From Frateuria_A sp035944355 (GTDB taxonomy: Bacteria > Pseudomonadota > Gammaproteobacteria > Xanthomonadales > Rhodanobacteraceae): a stretch of 64,000 nucleotides of DNA. The stretch spans positions 221,206 to 285,205 of the forward strand of contig NZ_DASZBH010000010.1 of NCBI RefSeq assembly GCF_035944355.1. The letters run 5' to 3'. A model generated the notes under the pieces. The model saw nothing but the letters and a program-made list of their open reading frames with translations. It ran no database searches and was not told the origin of the DNA. Shown piece after piece: positions 38,326-46,618 of this stretch. Position numbers and translations under genes: made by a program. The number at the start of each line of letters is the position of its first letter. The first letter of the stretch is position 1.

Positions 38326-40661
38326 GGGGGGACGCGGCTAGCGGGCGCTGTGTGGCTTGCTGGCCGACAGGCCGAAAGGCCGGCGTGTCTGCCGGTCCAT
38401 GGCTGCTGCGGCTGCTCGCCTGCCTTGCCCTCGTCCTTTCCGCACCTGTTTTCGCCACCGATACCGGCTTCCTGCTGGCCGCCTCGTCGAAGAACTGGGC
38501 CAGCTACTTCCCGGGTCAACTAGCCAATGGCTATCTGTCGACCACGACCTCGCCGCGCGGCACGGAGGGCACCCCTTCCACGCTCGTCGCGTTCATGGAC
38601 TACACCAGGGACGACATCTCGCGTCCCGCGGCGATTCCCGGCTGGACCGAGATCGACTACAGCACCGGGCCCACGCATGCCGGCCAGTCCTGGCTCAACC
38701 AAGTCAATCTCGACGAAGCGCATTTCCCGGACTACCGCCAGGTGCTGAACCTGCACGACGCCACGCTGACCACGCGCTACCGCTACGTCGACGGCGCCAG
38801 GATCACCCAGGTCGAGGTCACGACCCTGGTCAGCCAGGCCGCACCGCACCTCGCCGCCACGCAGCTGCGCATCACTCCCGAGTTCGATGGCGAGGTGCAG
38901 CTGTCGTTCGCGCTGAATCTCTGGGCCCCGCACCAGCCGCGTCTGCCGCTCGGGCGGATAAGCGGCGATGAGATGCCGGAGGCGTTGGTAGCGCACGGCC
39001 TGAAGATCGAACCGGTCGCACCGTCCACGCCCGACCGAGCTGCCATGTGGTACCTGGGCGACACCCACGTGCTGGGCGCCACCGGCGACGCCAAGGGCCT
39101 GACCCTGCAGCTCGACGGCCGCGCCGAGCAAGGGCTGCGCATGGCCGAGGCTGTGACCGTCGGGCTGCCCGCCGGACTCACGGTTACCGACGCCGCCATC
39201 CACAAAAGCCCGTATCGCCTCGCACTCAACCTGAAGGCGCGTGTGCGCAAGGGCCACAGCTACGCCTTCACCAAGTTCGTCGCCTTCTCGCGCGAAGGCT
39301 GGGGCGGCAATGCCGCGGACGACCTGGCACTGGCCCGCGCTGCGCGCGCAAACGGCTTCGCCCACCTGGTCGACGCGCACCGTGCGGCCTGGCACGCGCT
39401 GTGGAAATCGGACGTGCGCATCGATGGCGACGACCAGGCGCAGCGCATCGTCCACGCCGACCTCTACTACCTGCTCGCCAACACCACCCCGGGTACCGCC
39501 TGGGCGACCGGTGGCTGCGGCATGACGGGGGGTTACGCCGGCCACGTGTTCTGGGACAGCGACACCTGGGTCTTTCCGGCGCTGCTGCTGCTGCATCCCC
39601 GTCGCGCCGAGTCGCTGGTGAACTTCCGCGCGCGCACGCTGCCGGCAGCCGAGGCGCGCGCGAAGGCGGCCGGCCTGCGCGGCGCGAAGTTCCCCTGGGA
39701 AGCCGATCCGCAGAACGGAACCGAGCAGGTGCCGTACTCCGCCCATGCGCTGGGCGAACGCGAGATCCACGTCAACGCCGATGTCGCCATCGCGCAGTGG
39801 CAGTACTACCTCGCCAGCGGCGACCGTGGCTGGCTGGCCCAATACGGCTGGCCGGTAATCCGCGACGTCGCCGATTTCTGGGCCAGCCGCGCCACCTACG
39901 TCGCTGCCAAGCAGCGCTACGAGATCCATCACGTCACCTCCGTGCTGGAGGCGTACAACGACGTGCCCAATGACACCTTCACCAACGCGTCGGCGCGCAA
40001 GGCGCTGGACATCGCCACGGCCGCTGCCGCCGTGGTCGGCGCGCAGGCGGATCCGCACTGGGCCGAGGTGGCCGCGCGCCTGTACATTCCGTTCTCCGAA
40101 AAGGACCGGCGCCACCTCGATTTCGACCCCGGCGTCGCTCACGACATCGACGCATGGGGCGACACCGCCGTGCCCGCCCTGGCCTATCCCTCGCTGGATG
40201 TGCCGATGGGCGCCGACGTGCGCCGCAACGATTTCGACTACGCGACACAGTTGATCGAGCGCTCGCAGCAGCCGCTCAACAGCATGGGCCTGTCGCCGAT
40301 GTCCATCGCCGCTGCCACACAGGGCAACACCGATGCTGCCGGCGCGTGGTTCCAGCGCAACGTCACCGCCGACGTCATCAAGCCGCCGTTCGGCGTGCGT
40401 ACCGAAACCGCCACCAACAACACCGGCTACTTCCTCACCGCCGCGGGCGGCATGCTGCAGAACATCGTCTACGGCTTCACCGGGCTGCGCCTCGAAAAGG
40501 CAGGACTGGTGCAGGCTTATCCACCGATGCTGCCGCGCACGTGGCATTCCTTCACGCTGACGCACGTCGCCTTGCGCGGCGCGTATTACGACATCACCGT
40601 CGGCCGCGATCGCGACGGCAAGGTCGTCCTCACGCGCCGGCCCGTGGAGGGCGCGCCATGA
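38322..40661 (+). CDS. exported GH65 glycoside hydrolase, tandem paralogue
   Basis: A 779-residue paralogue of the preceding protein, starting in an ATGA overlap. The N-terminus is longer, and the hydrophobic signal helix falls at about residues 25-45 (LLRLLACLALVLSAPVFA). The shared landmarks are NWASYFPGQLANGYLS, GHVFWDSDTWVFPALLLLHP, FPWEADPQ and AQWQYYLASGD. The general-acid Glu543 is retained, but the preceding PD of the neighbour becomes VL (VTSVLEAYND), a change right at the active site that suggests a different linkage or substrate. Its TGA overlaps the esterase ATG. Confidence 0.87.
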   Translation: MRGDAASGRCVACWPTGRKAGVSAGPWLLRLLACLALVLSAPVFATDTGFLLAASSKNWASYFPGQLANGYLSTTTSPRGTEGTPSTLVAFMDYTRDDISRPAAIPGWTEIDYSTGPTHAGQSWLNQVNLDEAHFPDYRQVLNLHDATLTTRYRYVDGARITQVEVTTLVSQAAPHLAATQLRITPEFDGEVQLSFALNLWAPHQPRLPLGRISGDEMPEALVAHGLKIEPVAPSTPDRAAMWYLGDTHVLGATGDAKGLTLQLDGRAEQGLRMAEAVTVGLPAGLTVTDAAIHKSPYRLALNLKARVRKGHSYAFTKFVAFSREGWGGNAADDLALARAARANGFAHLVDAHRAAWHALWKSDVRIDGDDQAQRIVHADLYYLLANTTPGTAWATGGCGMTGGYAGHVFWDSDTWVFPALLLLHPRRAESLVNFRARTLPAAEARAKAAGLRGAKFPWEADPQNGTEQVPYSAHALGEREIHVNADVAIAQWQYYLASGDRGWLAQYGWPVIRDVADFWASRATYVAAKQRYEIHHVTSVLEAYNDVPNDTFTNASARKALDIATAAAAVVGAQADPHWAEVAARLYIPFSEKDRRHLDFDPGVAHDIDAWGDTAVPALAYPSLDVPMGADVRRNDFDYATQLIERSQQPLNSMGLSPMSIAAATQGNTDAAGAWFQRNVTADVIKPPFGVRTETATNNTGYFLTAAGGMLQNIVYGFTGLRLEKAGLVQAYPPMLPRTWHSFTLTHVALRGAYYDITVGRDRDGKVVLTRRPVEGAP

Positions 40662-41848
40662 ACGCATGGCAGCGGTGTCCTGTCCTTGCCTGCACGAAGG
40701 GATGGGGAGGAGGTCGGCGGGATCGTCTCGTCGCTCCAGGTTCCCTGCATGTCGGGAGGGGCGCGGGGTTCCGGTTTGCCCAGTTCCTGCTCGTTTGCCT
40801 GCTTAGCCTCGCGTGCGTCGCTGCGCAGGCGAGCGATAGCCAGGACGTGCGGCCCGACGGCACGGTGACCGCGGCGTCGGTGGCCATTCCGTACTCGGCC
40901 TTCGCCTCGCCGCAGGCGCGCATGTTCTTTCCGAAGATGCTCGCCGCGAGCGCCAAGGCGCCCCCGCTGGATGCGCCGATCGAGCAGAGCCGCGCCTTCT
41001 ACGACCGCCTCAACAGCGACCGCGCGGCGCGCATGCGCAAGCTCTACCCGGTAACCGTCCGCCACGTCACCATCGCCGGCGTCGGTGCGGACGCGGTGCT
41101 GCCCGCGCAGGGCGTGAGCCCGGCCAACCATCATCGCGTGCTGATCAACCTGCACGGCGGCGCCTTCCTGTGGGGCGCGGGCAGCGGCGGGCTGGTCGAG
41201 GCGATCCCGATCGCCAGCCTAGGCCGGATCGAAGTGATCACGCTCGACTACCGGCAAGGCCCCGAGCATGCGTTTCCCGCCGCCAGCGAGGACGTCGAGG
41301 CGGTCTACCGCGAACTGCTCAAGCGCTATCGGCCTGAGCAGATCGGCATCTACGGCTGCTCCGCCGGCGGCATCCTCACCGGCGAGGCAGTGGCGCGCTT
41401 CATCGCGCACAAGCTGCCGGTGCCGGGTGCGATCGGCACCTTCTGCGGTTCGCTGGTCGCGATCGGCGGCGACAGCGCCTATGTGGGGCCGCTGCTCAAT
41501 GGACAGGGCGTGCCGGTGCATCCGCTGCAACTGTTGGCGCTTCCGTACTTCCGGGGCGCGAACGCGGACGACCCCATGGTGCAGCCGGGGCTCTCGCCTG
41601 CGCTGCTCAAGCAGTTCCCGCCGACGCTGCTGATCACCGGCACGCGCGACATGGCGATGGGCTCGGTCGTGCACAGCCAGGCGCTGCTGGCCCAGGCGGG
41701 CGTCGAGGCCGAATTGCACGTGTGGGAAGGCATGTGGCACTCGTTCTTCTCCGATCCCGAACTGCCCGAATCGCAGCAGGCCTACCGCACCATCGTGGCG
41801 TTCTTCGAGCGCCACCTCGCCCCATCGCAAGAGGAAGCCCATCCATGA
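40658..41848 (+). CDS. HSL-type alpha/beta hydrolase (esterase/lipase), probably exported
   Basis: Up to 396 residues from the ATGA-overlapping start. A hydrophobic segment at about residues 45-65 (FAQFLLVCLLSLACVAAQA) looks like a signal peptide with an unusually long basic leader; a later start may be used. The catalytic domain has the hormone-sensitive-lipase oxyanion motif LHGGAFLWG, nucleophile Ser in YGCSAGG, and downstream Asp (TGTRDMAM) and His (MWHSFF). It would hydrolyse short-chain or acyl esters. Being locked between glycosidase genes suggests it deacylates the imported glycoside before the glycosidases act. Confidence 0.85.
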   Translation: MNAWQRCPVLACTKGWGGGRRDRLVAPGSLHVGRGAGFRFAQFLLVCLLSLACVAAQASDSQDVRPDGTVTAASVAIPYSAFASPQARMFFPKMLAASAKAPPLDAPIEQSRAFYDRLNSDRAARMRKLYPVTVRHVTIAGVGADAVLPAQGVSPANHHRVLINLHGGAFLWGAGSGGLVEAIPIASLGRIEVITLDYRQGPEHAFPAASEDVEAVYRELLKRYRPEQIGIYGCSAGGILTGEAVARFIAHKLPVPGAIGTFCGSLVAIGGDSAYVGPLLNGQGVPVHPLQLLALPYFRGANADDPMVQPGLSPALLKQFPPTLLITGTRDMAMGSVVHSQALLAQAGVEAELHVWEGMWHSFFSDPELPESQQAYRTIVAFFERHLAPSQEEAHP

Positions 41849-43524
41849 AGACCCGCCCGCGGATCGTGTCCCTGCTCGGCGCCACGGCGCTCGTCCTTTC
41901 CTCCGCTGCCGCTGCCGCGACCCCCGACCCGGCCAGGACACAGGCCTACATCCACAAGGCCTGGGACACGCTCACGCGCTCGCTGGACGACTGTTCGGCG
42001 CTGCACGATCCGAAGATGGACGCGCGCCCGGTGCTCTATCTGCCGGCCGGGCTTGCCAGGCCGGAAGGCATCGACAAGGTGGCGCAGCGCTGCAAGGTCG
42101 AGGTGCGCACGCTGCCCCGGCGCATCACGCGCCTGGGCGAACTGATGCCGGCGGCGCTGCCGGCCGAAGGCCTGCTCTACCTGCCCAAGCCCTACGTGGT
42201 GCCCGGCGGCCAGTTCAACGAGATGTACGGCTGGGACAGCTATTTCATCCAGCTCGGCCTGCTGGCCGACCGGCGCGACGCGCTGGCGCGCGACATGACC
42301 GACAACGCGCTGTTCGAGGTCGAGCACTACGGCGGCGTGCTCAACGCCAACCGCACCTATTACCTGACCCGTTCGCAGCCGCCGTTCCTGAGCCGCATGG
42401 TTTCCGACGTGCTGGCCGCGCCCGGCGCCTTCAAGGACGAGGCCGAACGGCATGCCTGGCTGGTCCATGCCTATCCGCTGGTGGTGTCCAACTACCGGAT
42501 CTGGACGCGCCCCGAGCACCGCGCGGGTGACACGGGGCTTTCGCGCTATTTCGACCTGGGGCAGGGGCCGGTGCCGGAGATGCACGGCAGCGCCTACTAC
42601 CGTGGCGTGATCGAATGGGTGCTGGCCCATCCCGGGGAGGGCTCCGGCTACCTGGTCAAGGCCTCCGAGCATCCGGACGCCGCCGAGGCGGCCAAGCTCA
42701 AGGCCGGCAGTTGCGACATCGCCGCGTCCGAGGTCTGCGCAGGCGCCTGGGCCAAGGGTTACCGGCTGAGCGCCGACTACTACCTGGGCGACCGCGCCAT
42801 GCGCGAGTCGGGCTTCGACACCAACTTCCACTTCGGTCCCTACGGCGGCGCCACGCACCACTACGCGGGCGTGGGCTTGAACAGCCTGCTCTACCGCTAC
42901 GAGCGTGACCTGCACGATCTCGCCCTGCAGCTGGGCAAGGTGGCCGAGGCGCAGCAGTGGGCCGATGCCGCGGCGCGCCGCAAGGCGGCGATGGACAAGT
43001 ACCTGTGGCAGCCGAGCCGCGGCATGTACGTGGACTACGACTTCGTCGCCGGCAAGCCGTCCAGCGGGCCCTACGTCACCACCTACTGGCCGCTGTGGGC
43101 GGGGCTGGCCTCGAAGGAGCAGGCAGCCGCACTGGCCGGGAAGCTGCCGGTGTTCGAGCGCAAGGGCGGCCTGTCGATGGACGATGCGAGCAGCGGCGCG
43201 CAATGGGACGAGCCCTTCGGCTGGGCGCCGACCAACTGGCTGGCGATCTGTGGCCTGGACAGCTACGGCTTCCACCAGGACGCAGGGCGCCTGGCGCGCA
43301 AGTTCATGGCCACCGTGGAGACCGGCTTCGCCCACGACGGCACCATCCGCGAGAAATACAACATGGTGAAGGGCAATGCGGACGTAAAAATCACCGCGGG
43401 CTACACCACCAACGTGATCGGCTTCGGCTGGACCAACGCGGCTTATCTCAAGCTGCGCCAGTTGCTCGAGAACACGAAGGCGCCTGCCGCGGCGCAGGGC
43501 GCCCAAGCGCCGACCTCGCACTGA
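41845..43524 (+). CDS. exported GH37-type trehalase, divergent
   Basis: A 559-residue secreted protein with signal peptide 1-22 (ending AAAAA-T). GH37 signature 1 is PGGQFNEMYGWDSYF (from residue 120) and signature 2 QWDEPFGWAP (from 453). By alignment from memory to E. coli TreA, the catalytic Asp corresponds to Asp325 (SGFD) and Glu to Glu503 (REKYN). The glycine-rich lid motif GGGGEY that normally follows is absent: the stretch reads KITAGYTTNVIGFGWTN. Expected reaction is trehalose to two glucose; the altered lid could change specificity. Last gene of the ATGA-linked set. Confidence 0.85.
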   Translation: MKTRPRIVSLLGATALVLSSAAAAATPDPARTQAYIHKAWDTLTRSLDDCSALHDPKMDARPVLYLPAGLARPEGIDKVAQRCKVEVRTLPRRITRLGELMPAALPAEGLLYLPKPYVVPGGQFNEMYGWDSYFIQLGLLADRRDALARDMTDNALFEVEHYGGVLNANRTYYLTRSQPPFLSRMVSDVLAAPGAFKDEAERHAWLVHAYPLVVSNYRIWTRPEHRAGDTGLSRYFDLGQGPVPEMHGSAYYRGVIEWVLAHPGEGSGYLVKASEHPDAAEAAKLKAGSCDIAASEVCAGAWAKGYRLSADYYLGDRAMRESGFDTNFHFGPYGGATHHYAGVGLNSLLYRYERDLHDLALQLGKVAEAQQWADAAARRKAAMDKYLWQPSRGMYVDYDFVAGKPSSGPYVTTYWPLWAGLASKEQAAALAGKLPVFERKGGLSMDDASSGAQWDEPFGWAPTNWLAICGLDSYGFHQDAGRLARKFMATVETGFAHDGTIREKYNMVKGNADVKITAGYTTNVIGFGWTNAAYLKLRQLLENTKAPAAAQGAQAPTSH

Positions 43525-43603
43525 GCTCGAAGGTTCACGGGCGAGGGCCGGCGGCTGCGTTATCCTTGCCGGCCTTTTCGCCCGGACACTCCGAAGGAAC
43601 CCC

Positions 43604-44113
43604 ATGGCCATCAACGTCACGTTCGACACCAACCGCGGCCCGATCCACTTGCGCCTGCACGAAGACAAGGCGCCGGTCACGGTCGCGAGTTTCGTCAATC
43701 TCGCACGCAGGGGCTACTACGACGGGCTGTCGTTCCACCGCGTGATCAACGATTTCATGATCCAGGGCGGCTGCCCGCTCGGCACCGGCACCGGCGGCCC
43801 GGGCTACAAGTTCGAGGACGAGTTCCATCCCTCGCTGCGCCACGACAAGCCGGGCGTGCTGTCCATGGCCAACGCCGGCCCGCGCACCAACGGCAGCCAG
43901 TTCTTCATCACCCACGGCCCGACCCCGTGGCTGGACGGCAAGCACAGCGTGTTCGGCGAGGTGGTCGGCGGCGACGACCAGAAGGTGGTCAACGCGATCC
44001 GCCAGGGCGACATCATCGAGAAGGTGACCGTCGAGGGCGACGTCGACGCGCTGCTGGCCGCCCAGGCCGACCGCGTCAAGGAATGGAACGAGAAGCTCGA
44101 CCAGCGCGGCTGA
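43604..44113 (+). CDS. ppiB: cyclophilin-type peptidyl-prolyl isomerase B
   Basis: A 169-residue cytosolic cyclophilin without signal peptide. Active-site landmarks are FHRVINDFMIQGG (Arg, Phe), LSMANAGPRTNGSQFFI and WLDGKHSVFGEV. It accelerates proline isomerisation during folding. The length matches PpiB. It carries its own GAAGGAA ribosome-binding site and is followed by a strong terminator, so it appears monocistronic. Confidence 0.94.
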   Translation: MAINVTFDTNRGPIHLRLHEDKAPVTVASFVNLARRGYYDGLSFHRVINDFMIQGGCPLGTGTGGPGYKFEDEFHPSLRHDKPGVLSMANAGPRTNGSQFFITHGPTPWLDGKHSVFGEVVGGDDQKVVNAIRQGDIIEKVTVEGDVDALLAAQADRVKEWNEKLDQRG

Positions 44114-44134
44114 GCGAAAGCCCTGCCTGATCGA

Positions 44135-44175
44135 CGCCCTCTCCCCCGGCTCTGCGGGGGGAGAGGGCGCTTTTC
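44135..44175 (+). terminator. rho-independent terminator of ppiB
   Basis: CGCCCTCTCCCCC, an 8-base loop and GGGGGGAGAGGGCG make a 12-13 bp stem followed by TTTT, about 22 bases after the ppiB stop. Confidence 0.88.
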
Positions 44176-44227
44176 GCCCGCGTGCTAAAATCCTCCGGTT
44201 GCCTCATCCCCACACCCCGAGGAAGCC

Positions 44228-45427
44228 ATGCCCCAGCTCGCCCAGCGTGTCGGCCGCGCCAAACCCAGCGCGATCATGGTCATCGCCGAGAAGGCCAAGC
44301 AGTTGAAGGCGCAGGGGAGGGACATCATCAGCTTCTCCATCGGCGTGCCCAACTTCCTGCCCGGCGAGCACGTCTACGCCGCCGCGCGCGAGTCGCTCGA
44401 GCGGGACTCGGGCCAGTACGGCAGCAACCGCGGCGCCGAGCCGCTGCTGGATGCCTTCCTGCAGCACATCGAGGCGCTGGGCTTCTCCGGCTACGGCCGC
44501 ATGAACCTGTCCATCGGCATCGGCGCCAAGCAGGTGCTGTACAACCTGGCCGAGGCGCTGCTCGACGAAGGCGACGAGATCTGCTTCGCCGCGCCGTACT
44601 GGACCACCTACCGCGACATCGCCGACATCGTCGGCGCCAAGACCAACGTGCTGCCGTGCCCGTCCACGCAGAACTACAAGCTCGCGCCGGCGCAGCTGGA
44701 AGAGGCGCTCAAGCGCAAGCCGAAGGTGTTCCTGTTCAACAACCCGTCCAACCCGACGGGCATGGTCTACACGGCCCAGGAGATCGCCGCGCTGGCCGAC
44801 GTGCTGGTGCGCTACCCGGACACCTGGATCATCACCGACGACATCTACAACTCGATGGTGTTCGACGGGATCGGCTACCACAACTTCGTGTTCGCGCGTC
44901 CCGAGCTGCGCGAGCGGCTGGTGTTCGTCGATTCGGTGTCCAAGACCTACGGCATGCCGGGCTGGCGCGTGGGCCTGCTGGCGGGCCCCGAAGCGGTGGC
45001 CAAGGCGGTCACCACGCTCAACTCCAACCACATCACCAGCATTCCCGAGGTGATCACCGCCGCCGCGGTGGCCGCCTTCAGCGGTCCGCAGGACGTGCCG
45101 CAGGCCAAGTGCGCCGAGTTCGCGGCCAAGCGCGACATCGTGGTCGCCGCGCTGCGCGCGATCCCGGGCGTGATCTGCCCGCGCCCGCAGGGCGCGTTCT
45201 ACGCCTTCCCGGACATTTCCGTCGCCTTCGGCAAGTCGCACGACGGCACGCCGATCAACAGCGACGTCGACGTCTGCGCGGCGCTGCTGGAAGCCAAGGG
45301 CGTGGCCTGCGTGCCGGGCTCGGCCTTCGGCGAGCCGCGTTCGCTGCGGATCTCCTACACCTGCCCGACCGCCCAGCTGGAGCCGGGCCTGAAGCGCATC
45401 CAGGAATTCTTCGCCGAACTTCAGTAA
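44228..45427 (+). CDS. PLP-dependent class I aminotransferase (aspartate/alanine type)
   Basis: A 399-residue fold-type I aminotransferase. Landmarks: ISFSIGVPNFLPGE near residue 35, NNPSNPTGMVY (substrate/PLP Asn), TDDIYNSMVF (PLP Asp/Tyr), the Schiff-base Lys in DSVSKTYGMPGWRVG, and Arg in LRISYTCP that binds the alpha-carboxylate. It resembles class Ib/Igamma aspartate aminotransferases, which make oxaloacetate from aspartate. It sits 61 bases before mdh in the same direction, and the two products together form an aspartate-oxaloacetate-malate link. Confidence 0.9.
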   Translation: MPQLAQRVGRAKPSAIMVIAEKAKQLKAQGRDIISFSIGVPNFLPGEHVYAAARESLERDSGQYGSNRGAEPLLDAFLQHIEALGFSGYGRMNLSIGIGAKQVLYNLAEALLDEGDEICFAAPYWTTYRDIADIVGAKTNVLPCPSTQNYKLAPAQLEEALKRKPKVFLFNNPSNPTGMVYTAQEIAALADVLVRYPDTWIITDDIYNSMVFDGIGYHNFVFARPELRERLVFVDSVSKTYGMPGWRVGLLAGPEAVAKAVTTLNSNHITSIPEVITAAAVAAFSGPQDVPQAKCAEFAAKRDIVVAALRAIPGVICPRPQGAFYAFPDISVAFGKSHDGTPINSDVDVCAALLEAKGVACVPGSAFGEPRSLRISYTCPTAQLEPGLKRIQEFFAELQ

Positions 45428-45430
45428 CGC

Positions 45431-45478
45431 CGGGAATCGCCTGCCTTTCCGATTCCCGATTTCCCATTCCCGATTGCC
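45431..45478. repeat. heptad-like ATTCCCG/GGGAATC repeats in the aminotransferase-mdh spacer
   Basis: The spacer holds CGGGAATCG and then about four near-copies of CGATTCC/CCATTCC in the opposite sense, making an imperfect inverted repeat. The style (7-base period, GGGAAx core) is like the rpsR-rplI spacer at 4831-4921. Confidence 0.6.
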
Positions 45479-45488
45479 GGAGAAACTT

Positions 45489-46475
45489 ATGAAAGCCCCC
45501 GTCCGAGTTGCCGTCACCGGCGCCGCTGGCCAGATCGGCTACGCGCTCTTGTTCCGCATCGCCGCCGGCGACATGCTGGGCAAGGACCAGCCGGTGATCC
45601 TGCACCTGCTGGAGATCACCCCGGCGCTGCCTGCGCTGCAGGGCGTGGTGATGGAGCTCAACGACTGCGCGTTCCCGACGCTCGCCGGCGTGGTCGCCAC
45701 GGATGACGTCAACGTCGCCTTCAAGGACGTCGACTACGCGCTGCTGGTGGGCGCCCGTCCGCGCGGTCCGGGCATGGAACGCAAGGACCTGCTGGAGGCC
45801 AACGGCGCCATCTTCGGCCCGCAGGGCAAGGCGCTGAACGATCACGCCAAGCGCGACGTGAAGGTGCTGGTGGTCGGCAACCCGGCCAACACCAACGCGC
45901 TGATCGCCCAGCAGAACGCGCCGGACCTGGACCCGAAGTGCTTCACCGCGATGGTGCGCCTGGACCACAACCGCGCCCTTTCGCAGCTGGCTGAAAAGAC
46001 CGGCAAGCACACCACGCAGATCAAGAAGGTCACCATCTGGGGCAACCACAGCTCCACCCAGTATCCGGACCTGCACCATGCCACCGTGGACGGCAAGAGC
46101 GCGCTGTCGCTGGTCGACCAGGCCTGGTACCAGAACGATTTCATCCCGACCGTGCAGCAGCGCGGCGCGGCCATCATCAAGGCCCGCGGCGCCTCCTCGG
46201 CCGCCTCGGCCGCCTCGGCCGCGATCGACCACATGCGTTCGTGGGCGCTGGGCACGGCAGAGGGCGACTGGGTCTCGATGGGTATCCCGTCGGACGGTTC
46301 CTACGGCATCGCCCCGGGCGTTATCTACGGTTACCCGGTGACCTGCAAGGACGGCAAGTACGCGATCGTGCAGGGCCTGGAAATCAACGATTTCTCGCGC
46401 GCCCGCATGGATGCCACCGACAAGGAGCTGCGCGAAGAGCGCGGCGGCGTCGAGCACCTGTTCTCGAAGAAGTAA
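45489..46475 (+). CDS. mdh: malate dehydrogenase
   Basis: A 328-residue NAD-dependent malate dehydrogenase of the TCA cycle, group similar to cytosolic/bacterial type II MDH. GAAGQIGYALLFRI is the NAD-binding loop, RPRGPGMERKDLL is the mobile active-site loop with substrate Arg residues, LVVGNPANTNALI follows, and catalytic His is in WGNHSSTQYPD. ATG 45489 has GGAG upstream; an in-frame TTG five codons earlier is not needed. It ends just before a terminator. Confidence 0.96.
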   Translation: MKAPVRVAVTGAAGQIGYALLFRIAAGDMLGKDQPVILHLLEITPALPALQGVVMELNDCAFPTLAGVVATDDVNVAFKDVDYALLVGARPRGPGMERKDLLEANGAIFGPQGKALNDHAKRDVKVLVVGNPANTNALIAQQNAPDLDPKCFTAMVRLDHNRALSQLAEKTGKHTTQIKKVTIWGNHSSTQYPDLHHATVDGKSALSLVDQAWYQNDFIPTVQQRGAAIIKARGASSAASAASAAIDHMRSWALGTAEGDWVSMGIPSDGSYGIAPGVIYGYPVTCKDGKYAIVQGLEINDFSRARMDATDKELREERGGVEHLFSKK

Positions 46476-46496
46476 GCCATCGGTGATGCGGGGAAG

Positions 46497-46520
46497 AGGG
46501 CGGCCTGGGCCGCCCTTTTT
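46497..46520 (+). terminator. rho-independent terminator of mdh
   Basis: AGGGCGGCC-TG-GGCCGCCC forms an 8-bp stem followed by TTTTT, 22 bases after the mdh stop. Confidence 0.92.
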
Positions 46521-46618
46521 CTTGGCCGCGTTGCTTTCGGGAGCTGCCGCAAGCGGGCACCGCCAAGGTTTCCCGCAAGCCGTGAACCATCACCCCCGTT
46601 CTCTTCCCTCCGGGGAGC

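Noticed and set aside
46189..46225. Tandem GCCTCGGCC 9-base units in mdh
   Set aside because: They encode the normal SSAASAASAA stretch of malate dehydrogenase and are explained by codon bias.
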